Shown here: positions 44,513 through 54,126 of the stretch, in pieces
Numbering within the stretch: position 1 is the stretch's first letter
How the letters are laid out: the number at the start of each line of letters is the position of its first letter
DNA from: Lacticaseibacillus brantae DSM 23927
GTDB lineage: Bacteria > Bacillota > Bacilli > Lactobacillales > Lactobacillaceae
Assembly (NCBI RefSeq): GCF_001436115.1
Contig: NZ_AYZQ01000003.1
Location: forward strand, 1 to 64,000
Length of the DNA stretch: 64,000 nucleotides
Direction: 5' to 3'
The notes under the pieces: generated by a model
Databases searched by the model: none
What the model saw: only the letters and a program-made list of their open reading frames with translations
Told to the model about the DNA's origin: nothing
Program-made: the position numbers and the translations under genes

Positions 44513-44896
44513 TTACGCTTCGGTTTTTTTGCCAAACTTATTGTGCCACCATTTAGCCACGGTGCGACCAATGGTCTTAGTTCGCACAAGCTTATCTGAG
44601 CCGAGATGATCCCGCATGACGCGCAAAGCAGGAATGGCATCACTAGCCACGAAATTCAAGCTGCGGCCATCATCAAGATCAACAAAGAATCCACGAACAT
44701 GCTTCTTACCCATAATTTGGGCGCGAATCAGCGTGATATTCGCCCAAGGAACTTGAATAAAGCCGACACCATTATTAGCCCGATACTCAAGACCGTTGTC
44801 GCCTAAGGCCATCACCCCAGGCTTAGGATCATTGGGGGTAATCATGGAATTTACTTTAATCGCGTATTCAACTGTCTTGTTCAGTGATTCAACCAT
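44513..44896 (-). CDS. manO: DUF956 family protein of the mannose PTS operon
   Basis: The 127-residue protein matches DUF956, which is found almost only downstream of mannose-type PTS genes in Firmicutes (ManO). Features are NGLEYRANNGVGFIQVPWANI, then GFFVDLDDGRSLNFVA, and a basic C-terminus (KTIGRTVAKWWHNKFGKK). In some species ManO affects expression of the PTS, but its mechanism is not settled. It follows manZ after 114 bases that contain a hairpin. Confidence 0.88.
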   Translation of the reverse strand: MVESLNKTVEYAIKVNSMITPNDPKPGVMALGDNGLEYRANNGVGFIQVPWANITLIRAQIMGKKHVRGFFVDLDDGRSLNFVASDAIPALRVMRDHLGSDKLVRTKTIGRTVAKWWHNKFGKKTEA

Positions 44897-44952
44897 CAGT
44901 TTGCCTCTTTTCTCTTTGCGTCTATCATAACGTTTTTCCCGGTGATAAGTAA

Positions 44953-44986
44953 GGGTGCCGCAGAATCAACCGATTCCGTGGCACCC
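44953..44986 (-). terminator. Hairpin between manZ and manO
   Basis: GGGTGCC...GGCACCC with an inner GGAATC/GATTCT stem. It lacks a clear T-run, so it is more likely to stabilise or attenuate the man transcript than to end it. Confidence 0.55.
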
Positions 44987-45010
44987 TCTAGCAAACATTT
45001 AATTGCGCGT

Positions 45011-45937
45011 TTATGCGCCGAAGATACCTAACCAGTAACCTAAGATACCAACAACGAATAAACCGAAGATGATAACGATAGGACTAACTTTCTTCCGTAA
45101 TAACCAGATACAAAGGAAAGTCAGTAACAAAGGCATCAAACCAGGAATCAACTGGTCAAAGATGTTTTGTAAGGTTGTGGTCTTTTCAGGAGTGACGCTA
45201 GCGCCACCTTGAATTTGGCCGATCACCTTACGAATGCCATCAACAGTTGCGTTCCCACCGGTCACGTGACTGAAGTCAACTTGACCCTTTGGATCAACCT
45301 TAACCGTAGACACAATCATTGGGAAGTGCATGGTTGTCCAACGAGGTACCAGAACCCCCATGATGAACATCCCTAAGATTGATGCCCCAGTTGTAATCCG
45401 TTGCATTAAACCACCAGATAAATCCTTGGTGATATTTTCACCTTGCTTGTAACCCAATTCTTGGGTGTACCAGAGGAAGGCCATCCGGATAATATTCCAA
45501 GCGAGGAAGAAGATGATTGGTCCCATCCAGTTTTGGTCTAAAGCCATTGATGCGGCGAACGCACCGATAACAGGACGAACAGTACCCCAGAAGATAGGAT
45601 CCCCGACACCTGCCAGAGGGCCCATCATCCCGATCTTAACCCCTTGAATTGCGGCGTCATCAATATCGGCACCGTTAGCACGCTTTTCTTCAAGGGTCAT
45701 TTCAACCCCGAGGATAGGTGCTGCTAAGTATGGGTGAGTGTTAAAGAATTCCAAGTGCCGCTTTAAAGCTGCAGCGCGGTCATCTTTGTTCTTGTATAAC
45801 TTCTTTAAAGCAGGAATCATGGAATATGCCCAACCAACGTTTTGCATACGTTCATAGTTCCAAGAAGCTTGGAGGAACTGACTACGCCACCAGACACTGA
45901 TACGGTCTCTACGTGATAATTTAATTTCTTCAGCCAT
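45011..45937 (-). CDS. manZ: PTS mannose-family transporter subunit IID
   Basis: The 308-residue membrane subunit starts with LSRRDRISVWWRSQFLQASWNYERMQNVGWAYSM-type residues (about 7-40), typical of IID. IKIGMMGPLAGVGDPIFWGTVRP is the family's conserved loop, and the C-terminal helix ends GILGYWLGIFGA. With IIC it forms the sugar channel. It starts 14 bases after manY with AAGGAGG. The man-type IIC/IID pair is also the usual receptor of class IIa bacteriocins. Confidence 0.95.
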   Translation of the reverse strand: MAEEIKLSRRDRISVWWRSQFLQASWNYERMQNVGWAYSMIPALKKLYKNKDDRAAALKRHLEFFNTHPYLAAPILGVEMTLEEKRANGADIDDAAIQGVKIGMMGPLAGVGDPIFWGTVRPVIGAFAASMALDQNWMGPIIFFLAWNIIRMAFLWYTQELGYKQGENITKDLSGGLMQRITTGASILGMFIMGVLVPRWTTMHFPMIVSTVKVDPKGQVDFSHVTGGNATVDGIRKVIGQIQGGASVTPEKTTTLQNIFDQLIPGLMPLLLTFLCIWLLRKKVSPIVIIFGLFVVGILGYWLGIFGA

Positions 45938-45951
45938 GTCTAGTCCTCCTT

Positions 45952-46746
45952 CTAATAATCGTTCAGAATATCGTCGATTGGGTCGCCACCATTGCTGCTC
46001 CCACCGCCGTTATTACTGTTCTTGTTGAATTGTGGTGACAATTGCAAGTAAACCAAAGCAATTACCAGACCGATAACCCCCATAGCAATCAGGTTTAATT
46101 CGCTGACTGCGGCTAAAGCGAAGCCAAGGAAGAAGAAAGGCCAGATTTGTGGGGTTGCCATCATGTTAATAACCATCGCATACCCAACGGCAACGATGAA
46201 ACCACCGGCAACAGCCAGACCCTTAGTAATTACATCAGGAATCGCGTTCAAGGCGCTCATAACTGCACTACTTGGCACAGCCATGATTAAAGCAGCTGGT
46301 AATGCAATCCGTAAACCTTGAAGCATCAAGGCAGTGATATGCATTACTTCAACACCACGGAATGAGCCCTTTTTAGCTTGAGCATCGGCACCGTGAGCCA
46401 AACCAACGGTAATTGAACGAACAAGAATGGTCAGAACTTGACCAGCAACAGCCAAAGGAATTGCTAAAGCAATACCATTTGAAACTGATGAACCCTTCAT
46501 GCAGACAAGAATTGCAGATGCAACAGAAGCTAACGCTGCATCAGGCGCCACAGCGGCACCAATGTTCATCCAGCCAAGTGCAATAATTTGCAGTTGGCCA
46601 CCCAACAAAAGACCTTCAACTGGATGCCCAGTCACTAAGCCAATGAGGGAACAAGCAATGATTGGTTGGTGAAATTGGAATTGATCCAAAATCCCTTCCA
46701 TGCCAGCAAAGAAAGCAACAATAAGTGCAAGAATAACTGCTAACAT
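45952..46746 (-). CDS. manY: PTS mannose-family transporter subunit IIC
   Basis: The 264-residue subunit has about seven membrane segments. It contains QPIIACSLIGLVTGHPVEGLLLG (about residues 27-49) and QIIALGWMNIGAAVAPDAALAS, typical of mannose IIC. The C-terminal tail is Asn/Gly/Ser-rich (NKNSNNGGGSSNGGDP) and ends DDILNDY. It lies between manX and manZ. Confidence 0.95.
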   Translation of the reverse strand: MLAVILALIVAFFAGMEGILDQFQFHQPIIACSLIGLVTGHPVEGLLLGGQLQIIALGWMNIGAAVAPDAALASVASAILVCMKGSSVSNGIALAIPLAVAGQVLTILVRSITVGLAHGADAQAKKGSFRGVEVMHITALMLQGLRIALPAALIMAVPSSAVMSALNAIPDVITKGLAVAGGFIVAVGYAMVINMMATPQIWPFFFLGFALAAVSELNLIAMGVIGLVIALVYLQLSPQFNKNSNNGGGSSNGGDPIDDILNDY

Positions 46747-46781
46747 TGTTTTCCTCCTAAATTTTCAACTGAATAATGTAA

Positions 46782-47762
46782 TTAAACGTTTTGCAACCCA
46801 GACTTCTTTAATAATTCATCCAAGTTCGCATTTGAATCGGTAGGAACTTTACGAACGTCGAACTTCACACCTTCAGATTCGAGGTGCTTGAATGCGTCAA
46901 CGTCTTCTTGGTTAACTGATAAGACGTTGTTAATCATTACCTTACCTTCAGAATGCGCCATGGAACCAACGTTAACTTCGTCCAGCTTGACCCCGCCGTC
47001 AACAACTTTGACAACATCTTCAGGGTTTTCAAACAAGAGCAAAGCTTTGGTCCCACCAAAACGAGGATCTTTATAAATATCGATCATCTTCTGGATTGGG
47101 ATAACGTTTGCCTTAACACCAGGAGGAGCAGCCTCAGTAATTAAGGTCTTACGTAATGAGTCCTTCGCCACGTTGTCTGAAACAACGATAATGCGGTTAG
47201 GAGATACTGACTTAGTCCATGCTGTTGCGACTTGACCATGTAATAACCGTGAGTCAATCCGAGCAAGCGCAATCTTAATCTTCCCATCACCAACAACAGT
47301 ACCTTCTGGAAGTGCTTGTTGAGGTGCTGCGGCAGTTGCTGGTTTGTCAGCTGGTGCTGGTTCTAGCCCTTCAGGCTTAACCTTCACACCGTCGCGGCCA
47401 GCTTCAATGATATGTGCAGCAATCTCTTGAGCTGAATCCATTGATAACCGTGAGCCGTAAGCTTCAATCAGCATTGGCAAGTTCAAGCCAGTTACAATGG
47501 CCCACTTGTCCTTGTGTGCCTCATACAAGCCGTTTGCTTGGTTAAATGGTGAGCCACCCCACAAATCAATCAAGAAAAGGACTGAGTCTTCAGGATCAAA
47601 TTTGGCAATGGCTTCTTCAAGATGTGCTTTCAAGTCATCCGGACCTTCGTTGGGCATAAAAGTCACAGCTTCGACTTTCTCTTGCTCACCGAAAATCATT
47701 TGCCCAGATTGTTTAATCCCGGCTGCGAATTGTCCGTGACTCGCAAGAATGATTCCGACCAT
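46782..47762 (-). CDS. manX: PTS mannose-family transporter subunit IIAB
   Basis: The 326-residue cytoplasmic protein fuses IIA and IIB. H9 in [11 protein letters not shown] is the IIA phosphorylation site, and H175 in [15 protein letters not shown] that of IIB. A linker rich in Ala/Pro (about 134-152) joins them. It passes phosphate from HPr to mannose, glucose or a related sugar entering by IIC/IID. The ATG at 47762 has AGGAGG upstream; a reading to 47885 crosses the promoter and was rejected. The operon is manX-manY-manZ-manO. Confidence 0.95.
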   Translation of the reverse strand: MVGIILASHGQFAAGIKQSGQMIFGEQEKVEAVTFMPNEGPDDLKAHLEEAIAKFDPEDSVLFLIDLWGGSPFNQANGLYEAHKDKWAIVTGLNLPMLIEAYGSRLSMDSAQEIAAHIIEAGRDGVKVKPEGLEPAPADKPATAAAPQQALPEGTVVGDGKIKIALARIDSRLLHGQVATAWTKSVSPNRIIVVSDNVAKDSLRKTLITEAAPPGVKANVIPIQKMIDIYKDPRFGGTKALLLFENPEDVVKVVDGGVKLDEVNVGSMAHSEGKVMINNVLSVNQEDVDAFKHLESEGVKFDVRKVPTDSNANLDELLKKSGLQNV

Positions 47763-47833
47763 TTTGTCGCCTCCTACAATTTTTTTGTTGGAAAAAAAAC
47801 GCCTGCGGCCGTTATGTAATGTGCTAAAACGAT

Positions 47834-47850
47834 TGCAAGCCTTTCCCCAA
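47834..47850 (-). promoter_or_regulatory. Sigma-54 type (-24/-12) promoter of the mannose PTS operon
   Basis: On the minus strand: TTGGGGAAAGGCTTGCA. The invariant GG and GC are at the right 10-base spacing, and TTGCA matches the -12 element. Mannose PTS operons of several Firmicutes use RpoN with the activator LevR/ManR. Neither gene is in the window. No good -35/-10 pair was seen in this leader. Confidence 0.7.
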
Positions 47851-47860
47851 CAAACAAGTA

Positions 47861-47884
47861 TGCAATCACAAAAGAGCGATTGCA
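47861..47884. promoter_or_regulatory. Inverted repeat just upstream of the sigma-54 promoter
   Basis: TGCAATC, ten bases, GATTGCA: perfect 7-base arms. It lies 10-34 bases upstream of the -24 element, closer than classical enhancer sites. It could bind a repressor or CcpA-like protein, although it does not fit the cre consensus. The rest of 47885-48140 is AT-rich with no ORF and may hold the enhancer. Confidence 0.45.
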
Positions 47885-48140
47885 ACCACTTTCTGACGCG
47901 ATTGGCTTCGTTTTCATGAAAGGCCTATACCAGCGGGCGAGACCAAAACCAAAAAAATTAAAATTTTTGCCATTTTTGGGACTTAAACATTTTCATACCA
48001 ACCGTTATCTCAAAATCTTGGCAGCCATTTTTGTCACAGAAAGCGAATACATTTTGACGTGCTCCTATTCGTTGAAAATCATTCTTCGATAATTAATTTA
48101 GAGCAGTCGCACGTGAAAAAAAGAACAATCTGGCCGAAGT

Positions 48141-48169
48141 TTGACGGGTCGAACGCATCTCGATAGTAT
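48141..48169 (+). promoter_or_regulatory. Promoter of the NMT1-type ABC transporter operon
   Basis: TTGACG, 17 bases, TAGTAT, about 32 bases before the first gene. The short leader contains no riboswitch I recognise; in particular no thiamine-box pattern. Confidence 0.65.
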
Positions 48170-48201
48170 AGAAACAGGCTTACATTTGGAGGAAATTTTT
48201 A

Positions 48202-49149
48202 ATGAAGAAAACAGCTATCTTTACGGCACTAACGGTGGCTATCGCCACCCTGTTGGTTGCTTGTGCACCAAAGGAAAGTGCCGTTAAATCAAGTACTAGC
48301 AATAATGATGCCACTACTCAACTCACAATCGGGACTATGCCAGCACCTGACTCACTCCCATTGTATGTCGCGCAACAAGAGGGTCTTTTTAAGAAGCAGG
48401 GCCTGAATGTCAATCTCCAACTCTTCAAATCACCCAAGGATCGCGATACTGCTATTGCTGGCGGCCAATTGGATGGTGCGGTCACTGACATCATCGCCTT
48501 TACATCGTACGTGAACGGTAAACTCAACTGGCGCATCGGTAGTGGTCTGACTGGCTACTTTGGCATCGTCACTAATGACGCCAATGTCAAAACCGTGAAA
48601 GATTTGGCAGGGAAATCTGTCGCCGTCCAACCCCGGCAAACACCTCAATTTTACTTATATCAACAATTACAAGCGGCGGGCGTCCCAGCCAACGCCGTGA
48701 AGACGGCCGAAGTCGCTCAAATTCCAGTGCGGCTGCAAGTTGTTGAACAAAAGCAGGTCACAGCCACTGTATTACCTGACCCATTTTTGAGTATGGCGAA
48801 AGCAGCTGGCTTGCATGTGCTCGCCCAAAGCAATCCTAAAGACTATCAATCCACGATTCTGGCCTTTAATAAACAGATTAGTGGCAAAGCTGACGTCCGC
48901 AAACGGTTCTACAAAGCCTACAATCAAGCCGTCAAGCGCATCAATGCCCACAAAGCGACTGATTATGCCAAGATTCTGGAGCAACTGGGCTACCCTGCCA
49001 AGAGTATTGCCCAAACCAAATTGCCAACATACACCAAAGCCACCCCAATCAGTGACAAGATGCTGGGCGAAGCTTTCAACTACGCGTATACCCAACAAAT
49101 TCTGAAACACGAAGTTGATTCCGAAAGCTATCAACTTCCTCTGAAGTAA
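48202..49149 (+). CDS. ABC transporter substrate-binding lipoprotein (NMT1/SsuA-like)
   Basis: The 315-residue protein has a signal peptide with lipobox LVAC (C21), then the NMT1/THI5-like fold. Landmarks are LPLYVAQQEGLFKKQGLNVNL (about residues 51-71), AGGQLDGAVTD (about 91-101) and VKDLAGKSVAVQP. Relatives bind thiamine precursors, taurine, sulfonates, nitrate or riboflavin. The ligand here cannot be read. GGAGG precedes the start. Its stop overlaps the ATPase start by one base. Confidence 0.82.
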   Translation: MKKTAIFTALTVAIATLLVACAPKESAVKSSTSNNDATTQLTIGTMPAPDSLPLYVAQQEGLFKKQGLNVNLQLFKSPKDRDTAIAGGQLDGAVTDIIAFTSYVNGKLNWRIGSGLTGYFGIVTNDANVKTVKDLAGKSVAVQPRQTPQFYLYQQLQAAGVPANAVKTAEVAQIPVRLQVVEQKQVTATVLPDPFLSMAKAAGLHVLAQSNPKDYQSTILAFNKQISGKADVRKRFYKAYNQAVKRINAHKATDYAKILEQLGYPAKSIAQTKLPTYTKATPISDKMLGEAFNYAYTQQILKHEVDSESYQLPLK

Positions 49150-49886
49150 TGCTCGAGGTAACCGATTTGTCAGCGGGTTATGCTGGCGAAACGGTCGTCT
49201 CCGATTTGAGTTTTCGCATTGCCAGCACGGAAATTTTGGCCGTCATTGGGCCTTCAGGCGTCGGTAAAAGCACTTTAATCAAGGCGATTCTGGGACTCAT
49301 CCCCAGCACAGGCACTGTTATGCTGAATTCACAGTCCTTAGCAGCCAAAACCCACACGTTAGCTTTCGTCCCGCAAAACTATGGGTTGCTCCCCTGGCAG
49401 ACTGTCCGCAAAAATGTTCAGTTGGGCGTCCAAGTCAAACAGCATCAGCGGCTAACCCCGGCTCAAACGTCCCATGTTGATCAGCTCATCAACACATTGG
49501 GATTGACGACGATTGCTGCCCAATACCCCGGTAACATCAGTGGTGGTCAACAACAACGGGTGGCTTTGGCGCGCGCCTTCGCCATGGCGCCTGATCTATT
49601 GTTATTGGACGAGGCCTTTTCAGCCTTGGACCTTGGCTTAAAGGCTAAGGCGCAGCAGCTCTTTCTCGACCAGTGGACTCAAGCGCCGATGAGCACTTTA
49701 ATTGTCACCCATGACTTGCAAGAAGCGCTCACCTTAAGTGACCAGCTGCTGGTCATGACGCCCGGACAGGCTCACGTGCGCCCTAATCCACTGGCGGCCG
49801 TAGAACGGGCGCAACGCCCTAATAGTAGTGCGCTGTTTGCCGCTGAAGCTGCGCTTTCGCAGGAGGTCACCCAATGGCAAAATTAA
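49149..49886 (+). CDS. ABC transporter ATPase (SsuB/TauB-like)
   Basis: The 245-residue ATPase has Walker A GPSGVGKST (about residues 34-42), a Q-loop in FVPQNYGLLPW, signature NISGGQQQRVALARA (about 119-133), and Walker B LLLLDEAFSALD. The LLPW after the Q-loop is typical of the SsuB/TauB/NrtD group. It overlaps the SBP gene by 1 base (TAATG) and the permease gene by 13, so the three are translationally coupled. Confidence 0.87.
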   Translation: MLEVTDLSAGYAGETVVSDLSFRIASTEILAVIGPSGVGKSTLIKAILGLIPSTGTVMLNSQSLAAKTHTLAFVPQNYGLLPWQTVRKNVQLGVQVKQHQRLTPAQTSHVDQLINTLGLTTIAAQYPGNISGGQQQRVALARAFAMAPDLLLLDEAFSALDLGLKAKAQQLFLDQWTQAPMSTLIVTHDLQEALTLSDQLLVMTPGQAHVRPNPLAAVERAQRPNSSALFAAEAALSQEVTQWQN

Positions 49887-50623
49887 AACAACTGCTTGGG
49901 GTCATCATAGGGATTCATTTGGTTTGGTGGCTGGTGGCCATTTTGTTAAATCGGTCCATCCTACCGGGACCGGTCACCGTCTATGCGGCCTTTCCCAGTC
50001 TGTGGCAAGCCCAAATTGGCTGGCACATCTACTTCAGCCTGTATCGGCTATTTTGGAGTTTGCTGATTGCGACTGTGATTGGTGTGCTCACAGGAATGGC
50101 CATTGTGCGCTTTCCACGGCTGGGTCGGGTTCTCGACCCACTCATCTATTTGACCTATCCCATCCCCAAGATTGCCTTCTTACCTGTGGCCATGTTGCTG
50201 TTTGGTCTTGGCGATTTGTCCAAAATTATCATGATTAGCTTTATTGTCGTCTTTCAGGTGATTATTTCAGTGCGTGATCACGTTGCGGCCATTCCGGCGA
50301 GTCTTTATCAAACCTTTGCCACGCTCGATGCCAACCGCTGGGAGCTCTTCCGCTTCATTACCTGGCCAGCCTCGATTACCGGGATTATCTCGGCCTTGCG
50401 GATTGCCCTGGGCACAGCGATTGCGACGCTGTTCTTCACCGAAGTGTATGGGACCAATTATGGCCTGGGCTACTTCATCATGGATGCCTGGAATCGTTTG
50501 GATTATCCTGGCATGTACGCCGGCATCATTGTCATTAGTGTGGTGGCCTTTTGTCTATTTGCCCTCTTGAATGCGATTGAACGGCTGACAGTAAAATGGC
50601 AAAAAGATGAGATTAATGCTTGA
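49874..50623 (+). CDS. ABC transporter permease (SsuC-like)
   Basis: The 249-residue, six-helix permease has the cytoplasmic coupling loop at about residues 152-172 (YQTFATLDANRWELFRFITW) and YPIPKIAFLPVAMLLFGLGD (about 96-115), which is typical of SsuC/TauC/NrtB-type permeases. Its start lies 13 bases inside the ATPase gene behind GGAGG. It completes an SBP-ATPase-permease importer of unknown ligand. Confidence 0.87.
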   Translation: MAKLKQLLGVIIGIHLVWWLVAILLNRSILPGPVTVYAAFPSLWQAQIGWHIYFSLYRLFWSLLIATVIGVLTGMAIVRFPRLGRVLDPLIYLTYPIPKIAFLPVAMLLFGLGDLSKIIMISFIVVFQVIISVRDHVAAIPASLYQTFATLDANRWELFRFITWPASITGIISALRIALGTAIATLFFTEVYGTNYGLGYFIMDAWNRLDYPGMYAGIIVISVVAFCLFALLNAIERLTVKWQKDEINA

Positions 50624-50683
50624 CACCCGTATGTGGCTAACATACACTCAAATCAGACATTTTAATAAAACACCAACAAGAAA

Positions 50684-50843
50684 TAGAGGTTGCGGGAGAT
50701 CACAACGACTGTGGAGTGCCTAGACACGATGAAACAGTCCTAAGGGTCCTCGCCGAAATGGCTTATTGTCAGGCAATAAGTTGTTGGGCCACGGGTGAAT
50801 AACTCGTGGACTGTCTTAGTCATCTGACTAAGGAGCGCTATGA
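50684..50843 (+). ncRNA. Lysine riboswitch (L-box)
   Basis: The leader contains the characteristic strings of the lysine aptamer in order: ATAGAGGTTGCGGGAGATCA, then AAGGGTCCTCGCCGAAATGG, then GTTGGGCCACGG, and GGACTGTCTTAGTCA, closed by GCGCTAT. It lies just upstream of a terminator hairpin and an amino-acid ABC transporter. In this class lysine binding favours the terminator and shuts off expression. Confidence 0.85.
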
Positions 50844-50868
50844 TTCTGGTTTAATCGCTGAAATCGAC

Positions 50869-50916
50869 TAGTCGACCTTTATTGGAGTACCGCTCAATAA
50901 AGGTCGACTATTTTTG
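50869..50916 (+). terminator. Riboswitch expression-platform terminator
   Basis: GTCGACCTTTATTG and its perfect complement form a 14-base stem, followed by TATTTTTG. It sits 26 bases after the lysine aptamer. Its 5' arm could alternatively pair with upstream CGACTAG sequence. Confidence 0.88.
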
Positions 50917-50962
50917 TTCTCTATTTCCCTGGGTTTAATCAAACGAAGGGAGAATGTCTAAT

Positions 50963-52525
50963 ATGCGAAAGTTTTGGGTTATGATTGGCGCGCTTTTAAT
51001 CGCCGCCGGGTTGTTTGTCCCCACGACAGTTCAAGCTGCCGATGACACATTTAAAGTGGGAATGGAGGCTGGCTACGCACCGTACAACTGGACGCAGTCA
51101 ACCGATGCTAATGGTGCTGTGCCTATTCAAGGCAGCTCCGAATTTGCGAATGGGTATGATGTGCAGATTTCAAAGAAAATCGCTAAAGCCTTGGGCAAAA
51201 AGGTCGTCGTGGTCAAGACGGACTGGGATGGCCTGCCACCAGCACTCACTTCTGGCAAAATCGATGCCATTATCGCCGGGATGTCGCCGACTCCTGAACG
51301 CCGCGAAACCATCGATTTCAGCGATCCTTATTACACCGCAAATTTAACCGTGGTCGTTAAGCGCGACGGTAAATTCGCCAATGCGACTAAGTTAACCGAC
51401 TTTAAAGGGGCCAAAATTACCGCCCAACTCAACACTTATCACTATGACATGATTAAGCAACTGCCCGGGGCGATTAAAGAACCGGCAATGAACAGCTTTC
51501 CGGCTATGCGGGTTGCGCTAGACTCCGGCACCATCAATGGCTATGTCTCCGAAGTGCCTGAAGGCATTACTGCCGAAGCTGCCAATCCAAATTTGAAGTA
51601 TATCCGCTTCTCAAAGGCCAATGGGTTCAAAACTAGCCCGGACGAGAACGTTTCATCCGTCGGTCTACGGAAGAATGATCCTGATAAGGCTAAAATAAAC
51701 GCTGCACTCGCCACAATTAGCGAAAGCCAACGCGCAAAGCTGATGAAGCAGGCCGTTGCTGAACAACCTAGTACTTCAAGCGATGGTAATTGGTTCATGA
51801 CCATCATGAAGCAATACGGCCCAATGTTATTACGCGGAACCGGCATGACGCTCCTTATTTCTCTGATTGGGACCATCGTTGGGTTCATCATTGGCTTGCT
51901 TGTTGGGATTGTCCGGACAATGCCTAAGCCAAAACGTGCCGGCCGGCGAGGCTTACTCGCAGTCGGCCAATGGTTGCTGTCAGTCTATATCGAAGTATTC
52001 CGGGGGACCCCAATGATCGTCCAAGCCGCGGTCTTCTATTACGGGGCGGCCCAAGCTTTCCATCTGAATATGGATCGTACCGTTGCAGCCTTGTTGATTG
52101 TCTCAATCAATACTGGGGCATACATTTCTGAAATTATTCGCGGTGGGATTACTTCAGTTGATTCAGGCCAGTTTGAAGCGGCCAGCGCCTTGGGCATGAC
52201 CCATTGGCAAACGATGATCAAAGTCATTTTGCCACAAGCGGTCCGCAACAGTTTGCCTGCGGTCACCAACGAATTCATTGTCAATATCAAGGATACGTCC
52301 GTTCTGTCGGTCATTTCAGTGTCAGAATTATTCTTCAGCGCTGAAACCATTGCCGGTCAAAGCTTCCAATTCTTCCACACCTATCTGATTGTTAGTGCGA
52401 TTTACTTGATCCTTACCTTCACCATCAGCCGCCTCTTCCGAATCGTGGAGCATCGACTGGATGGCCCCAAGGATTACAATGTCATGAACAATCAGATGCA
52501 AGTTGAGACCCCAAAGATTGGGTAG
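50963..52525 (+). CDS. Amino-acid ABC transporter, fused substrate-binding and permease protein (lysine predicted)
   Basis: The 520-residue protein joins a signal peptide and periplasmic-type amino-acid-binding domain (about residues 28-270) to a HisM-type permease domain. Binding-domain landmarks are [14 protein letters not shown] and [26 protein letters not shown]. The permease domain has several membrane helices, with [14 protein letters not shown] and the EAA loop [22 protein letters not shown]. The ATG at 50963 has AAGGGAG at a suitable distance, while an ATG at 50954 is too close. The lysine riboswitch upstream predicts lysine, or basic amino acids, as cargo. Confidence 0.88.
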   Translation: MRKFWVMIGALLIAAGLFVPTTVQAADDTFKVGMEAGYAPYNWTQSTDANGAVPIQGSSEFANGYDVQISKKIAKALGKKVVVVKTDWDGLPPALTSGKIDAIIAGMSPTPERRETIDFSDPYYTANLTVVVKRDGKFANATKLTDFKGAKITAQLNTYHYDMIKQLPGAIKEPAMNSFPAMRVALDSGTINGYVSEVPEGITAEAANPNLKYIRFSKANGFKTSPDENVSSVGLRKNDPDKAKINAALATISESQRAKLMKQAVAEQPSTSSDGNWFMTIMKQYGPMLLRGTGMTLLISLIGTIVGFIIGLLVGIVRTMPKPKRAGRRGLLAVGQWLLSVYIEVFRGTPMIVQAAVFYYGAAQAFHLNMDRTVAALLIVSINTGAYISEIIRGGITSVDSGQFEAASALGMTHWQTMIKVILPQAVRNSLPAVTNEFIVNIKDTSVLSVISVSELFFSAETIAGQSFQFFHTYLIVSAIYLILTFTISRLFRIVEHRLDGPKDYNVMNNQMQVETPKIG

Positions 52526-52538
52526 AAAGGACATCGTC

Positions 52539-53285
52539 ATGCAAACAGAATCCATCATTGAAATCAAGAACCTGCAGAAAAAGTTCGGTGACCATGAAGT
52601 CCTGCGCGACATTAACCTTGATGTCCATCGCGGGGAAGTGGTGTCAATTATCGGTCGCTCTGGCTCAGGTAAATCAACGCTTTTACGTAGCATCAACCTA
52701 CTTGAGACCCCAACAAGTGGTGAAATCGACTTTAACGGGAGTAACATCCTTGCGCGCGACTTTGACCTCCAACACTACCGGGCCAAAGTCGGCATGGTTT
52801 TCCAAAGTTTCAATTTATTCAACAATCTCACTGTGCTTGATAACATTGTGGTCCCCCAACAGACTGTCTTGAAGCGTGATACAGCCACCGCTAAACAACA
52901 TGCGACGGAGATTCTCGAACAAATGGGAATGGCGCCGTTTGTTAATGCCAAGCCCGCGCAACTCTCTGGCGGGCAAAAACAGCGGGTCGCAATTGCTCGA
53001 GCCGTGGCCATGGACCCTGATGTCCTTTTATTCGATGAGCCCACAAGTGCACTTGACCCTGAAATGGTCGATGATGTGTTAGCCGCCATGAGTGCCCTGG
53101 CACACACGGGGCTAACAATGATTATCGTCACGCACGAAATGGCCTTTGCTCGCGACATCTCTGATCGCGTGGTCTTCATGGATCAAGGGGTCATTGCTGA
53201 AGATGGTAGTCCAGAACAGATTTTCAATCACCCGCAAGAAGCTCGGACCCAAGAATTTCTCAAGCGCTACTTGAATCGCGCCTAA
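52539..53285 (+). CDS. Amino-acid ABC transporter ATPase (GlnQ/HisP-like)
   Basis: The 248-residue ATPase has Walker [10 protein letters not shown] (about residues 40-48), signature [15 protein letters not shown] (about 144-158), Walker [13 protein letters not shown], and the switch histidine in [17 protein letters not shown] is typical of polar amino-acid importers. The ATG at 52539 was chosen because AGAAAGGA precedes it; a reading from 52503 lies inside the upstream gene. It is the second and last gene under the lysine riboswitch. Confidence 0.9.
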   Translation: MQTESIIEIKNLQKKFGDHEVLRDINLDVHRGEVVSIIGRSGSGKSTLLRSINLLETPTSGEIDFNGSNILARDFDLQHYRAKVGMVFQSFNLFNNLTVLDNIVVPQQTVLKRDTATAKQHATEILEQMGMAPFVNAKPAQLSGGQKQRVAIARAVAMDPDVLLFDEPTSALDPEMVDDVLAAMSALAHTGLTMIIVTHEMAFARDISDRVVFMDQGVIAEDGSPEQIFNHPQEARTQEFLKRYLNRA

Positions 53286-53293
53286 TGAACGAC

Positions 53294-53327
53294 AAAACCA
53301 TCTCAGAAAACTGAGGTGGTTTTTTTA
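53294..53327 (+). terminator. Terminator of the lysine transporter operon
   Basis: AACCATCTCAG and CTGAGGTGGTT around AAAA, followed by seven T residues. Confidence 0.85.
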
Positions 53328-53490
53328 TGCCTTGAGATTTTATTATCACACAATTATCATAATTACATTAATGATTATTTTATATGATATTTTAATAGAA
53401 AAACAGGTTGTCTTTTTACCGTTTCCAGGCTATACTCTTCAAAAGTAAAGCGTTCGTCTCATGAAAACTTCAAAATGGAGAGTCATGCTT

Positions 53491-54126
53491 ATGAAAAGAA
53501 ACCTTACAAGGCTCATCTTACCCAGTTGTTTACTTTCACTCTTTGCTGCCGGTCCCTCAGTCGTCAGAGCCGCTGACGCACAAACAAGTCCGGTAACTGT
53601 TCAAGTTGCTCCCGGCAAGCGGACAGTCTCAGTCGGCAGCAACCTCCGCTTCGGTCCAATGGAAATTAAGTCCTTATATCCAAGCGCGAGTGAGCACAAA
53701 GTCAATTTCCTGCTGAACAGCGGTTTATCTTTTCCAGTTAGTGTGGATGACTACACTGGTACCCAGGCTGGCTGGCAGCTAAGAGCCTCAATGACAGGAT
53801 TTTCTGTCCCGAATGCGCCGGCAGCAACTGATCTCACCGGCGGCCTGTACTTCTCAAATCCTGACGTCACCGGAGAAATTCCTGAGACACTGGCGACTGG
53901 CAATGCACTCACCACAATTCGCACCGGGGCAAATGGTCATGAATATGGCCCACAGGTACCGATATTGTCCGCTGCGCCAGGCAAAGGAATGGGACATAAC
54001 ACCGCAGATTTTGCCTTGCCAGATGTACGGTTATTGTTGGCTTTCAATGTTTTGGCCCGCCCGCAACGGTATTCGGCCACTATTTTGTGGACATTGGCTG
54101 ATACCCCGACAGCCGTTGGTGTTTAA
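53491..54126 (+). CDS. WxL-domain surface protein (first)
   Basis: The 211-residue protein has a signal peptide (cleaved near VVRAADA). The WxL domain has both hallmarks: WQLRAS at mid-domain and ATILWTLADTP near the end. WxL domains bind peptidoglycan without covalent linkage. I chose the ATG at 53491 because GGAGAG sits nine bases upstream; earlier ATGs at 53461 and 53485 are alternatives. Length is normal for the small WxL class. It is followed by a second WxL gene and a DUF916 gene, the usual cluster. Its own AT-rich upstream region (53330-53460) holds the promoter. Confidence 0.85.
   Translation: MKRNLTRLILPSCLLSLFAAGPSVVRAADAQTSPVTVQVAPGKRTVSVGSNLRFGPMEIKSLYPSASEHKVNFLLNSGLSFPVSVDDYTGTQAGWQLRASMTGFSVPNAPAATDLTGGLYFSNPDVTGEIPETLATGNALTTIRTGANGHEYGPQVPILSAAPGKGMGHNTADFALPDVRLLLAFNVLARPQRYSATILWTLADTPTAVGV

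Noticed and set aside
48100-48201. TPP riboswitch before the NMT1-type transporter
   Set aside because: No CTGAGA...ACCTGATC-type core was found. The promoter lies only about 32 bases from the gene.
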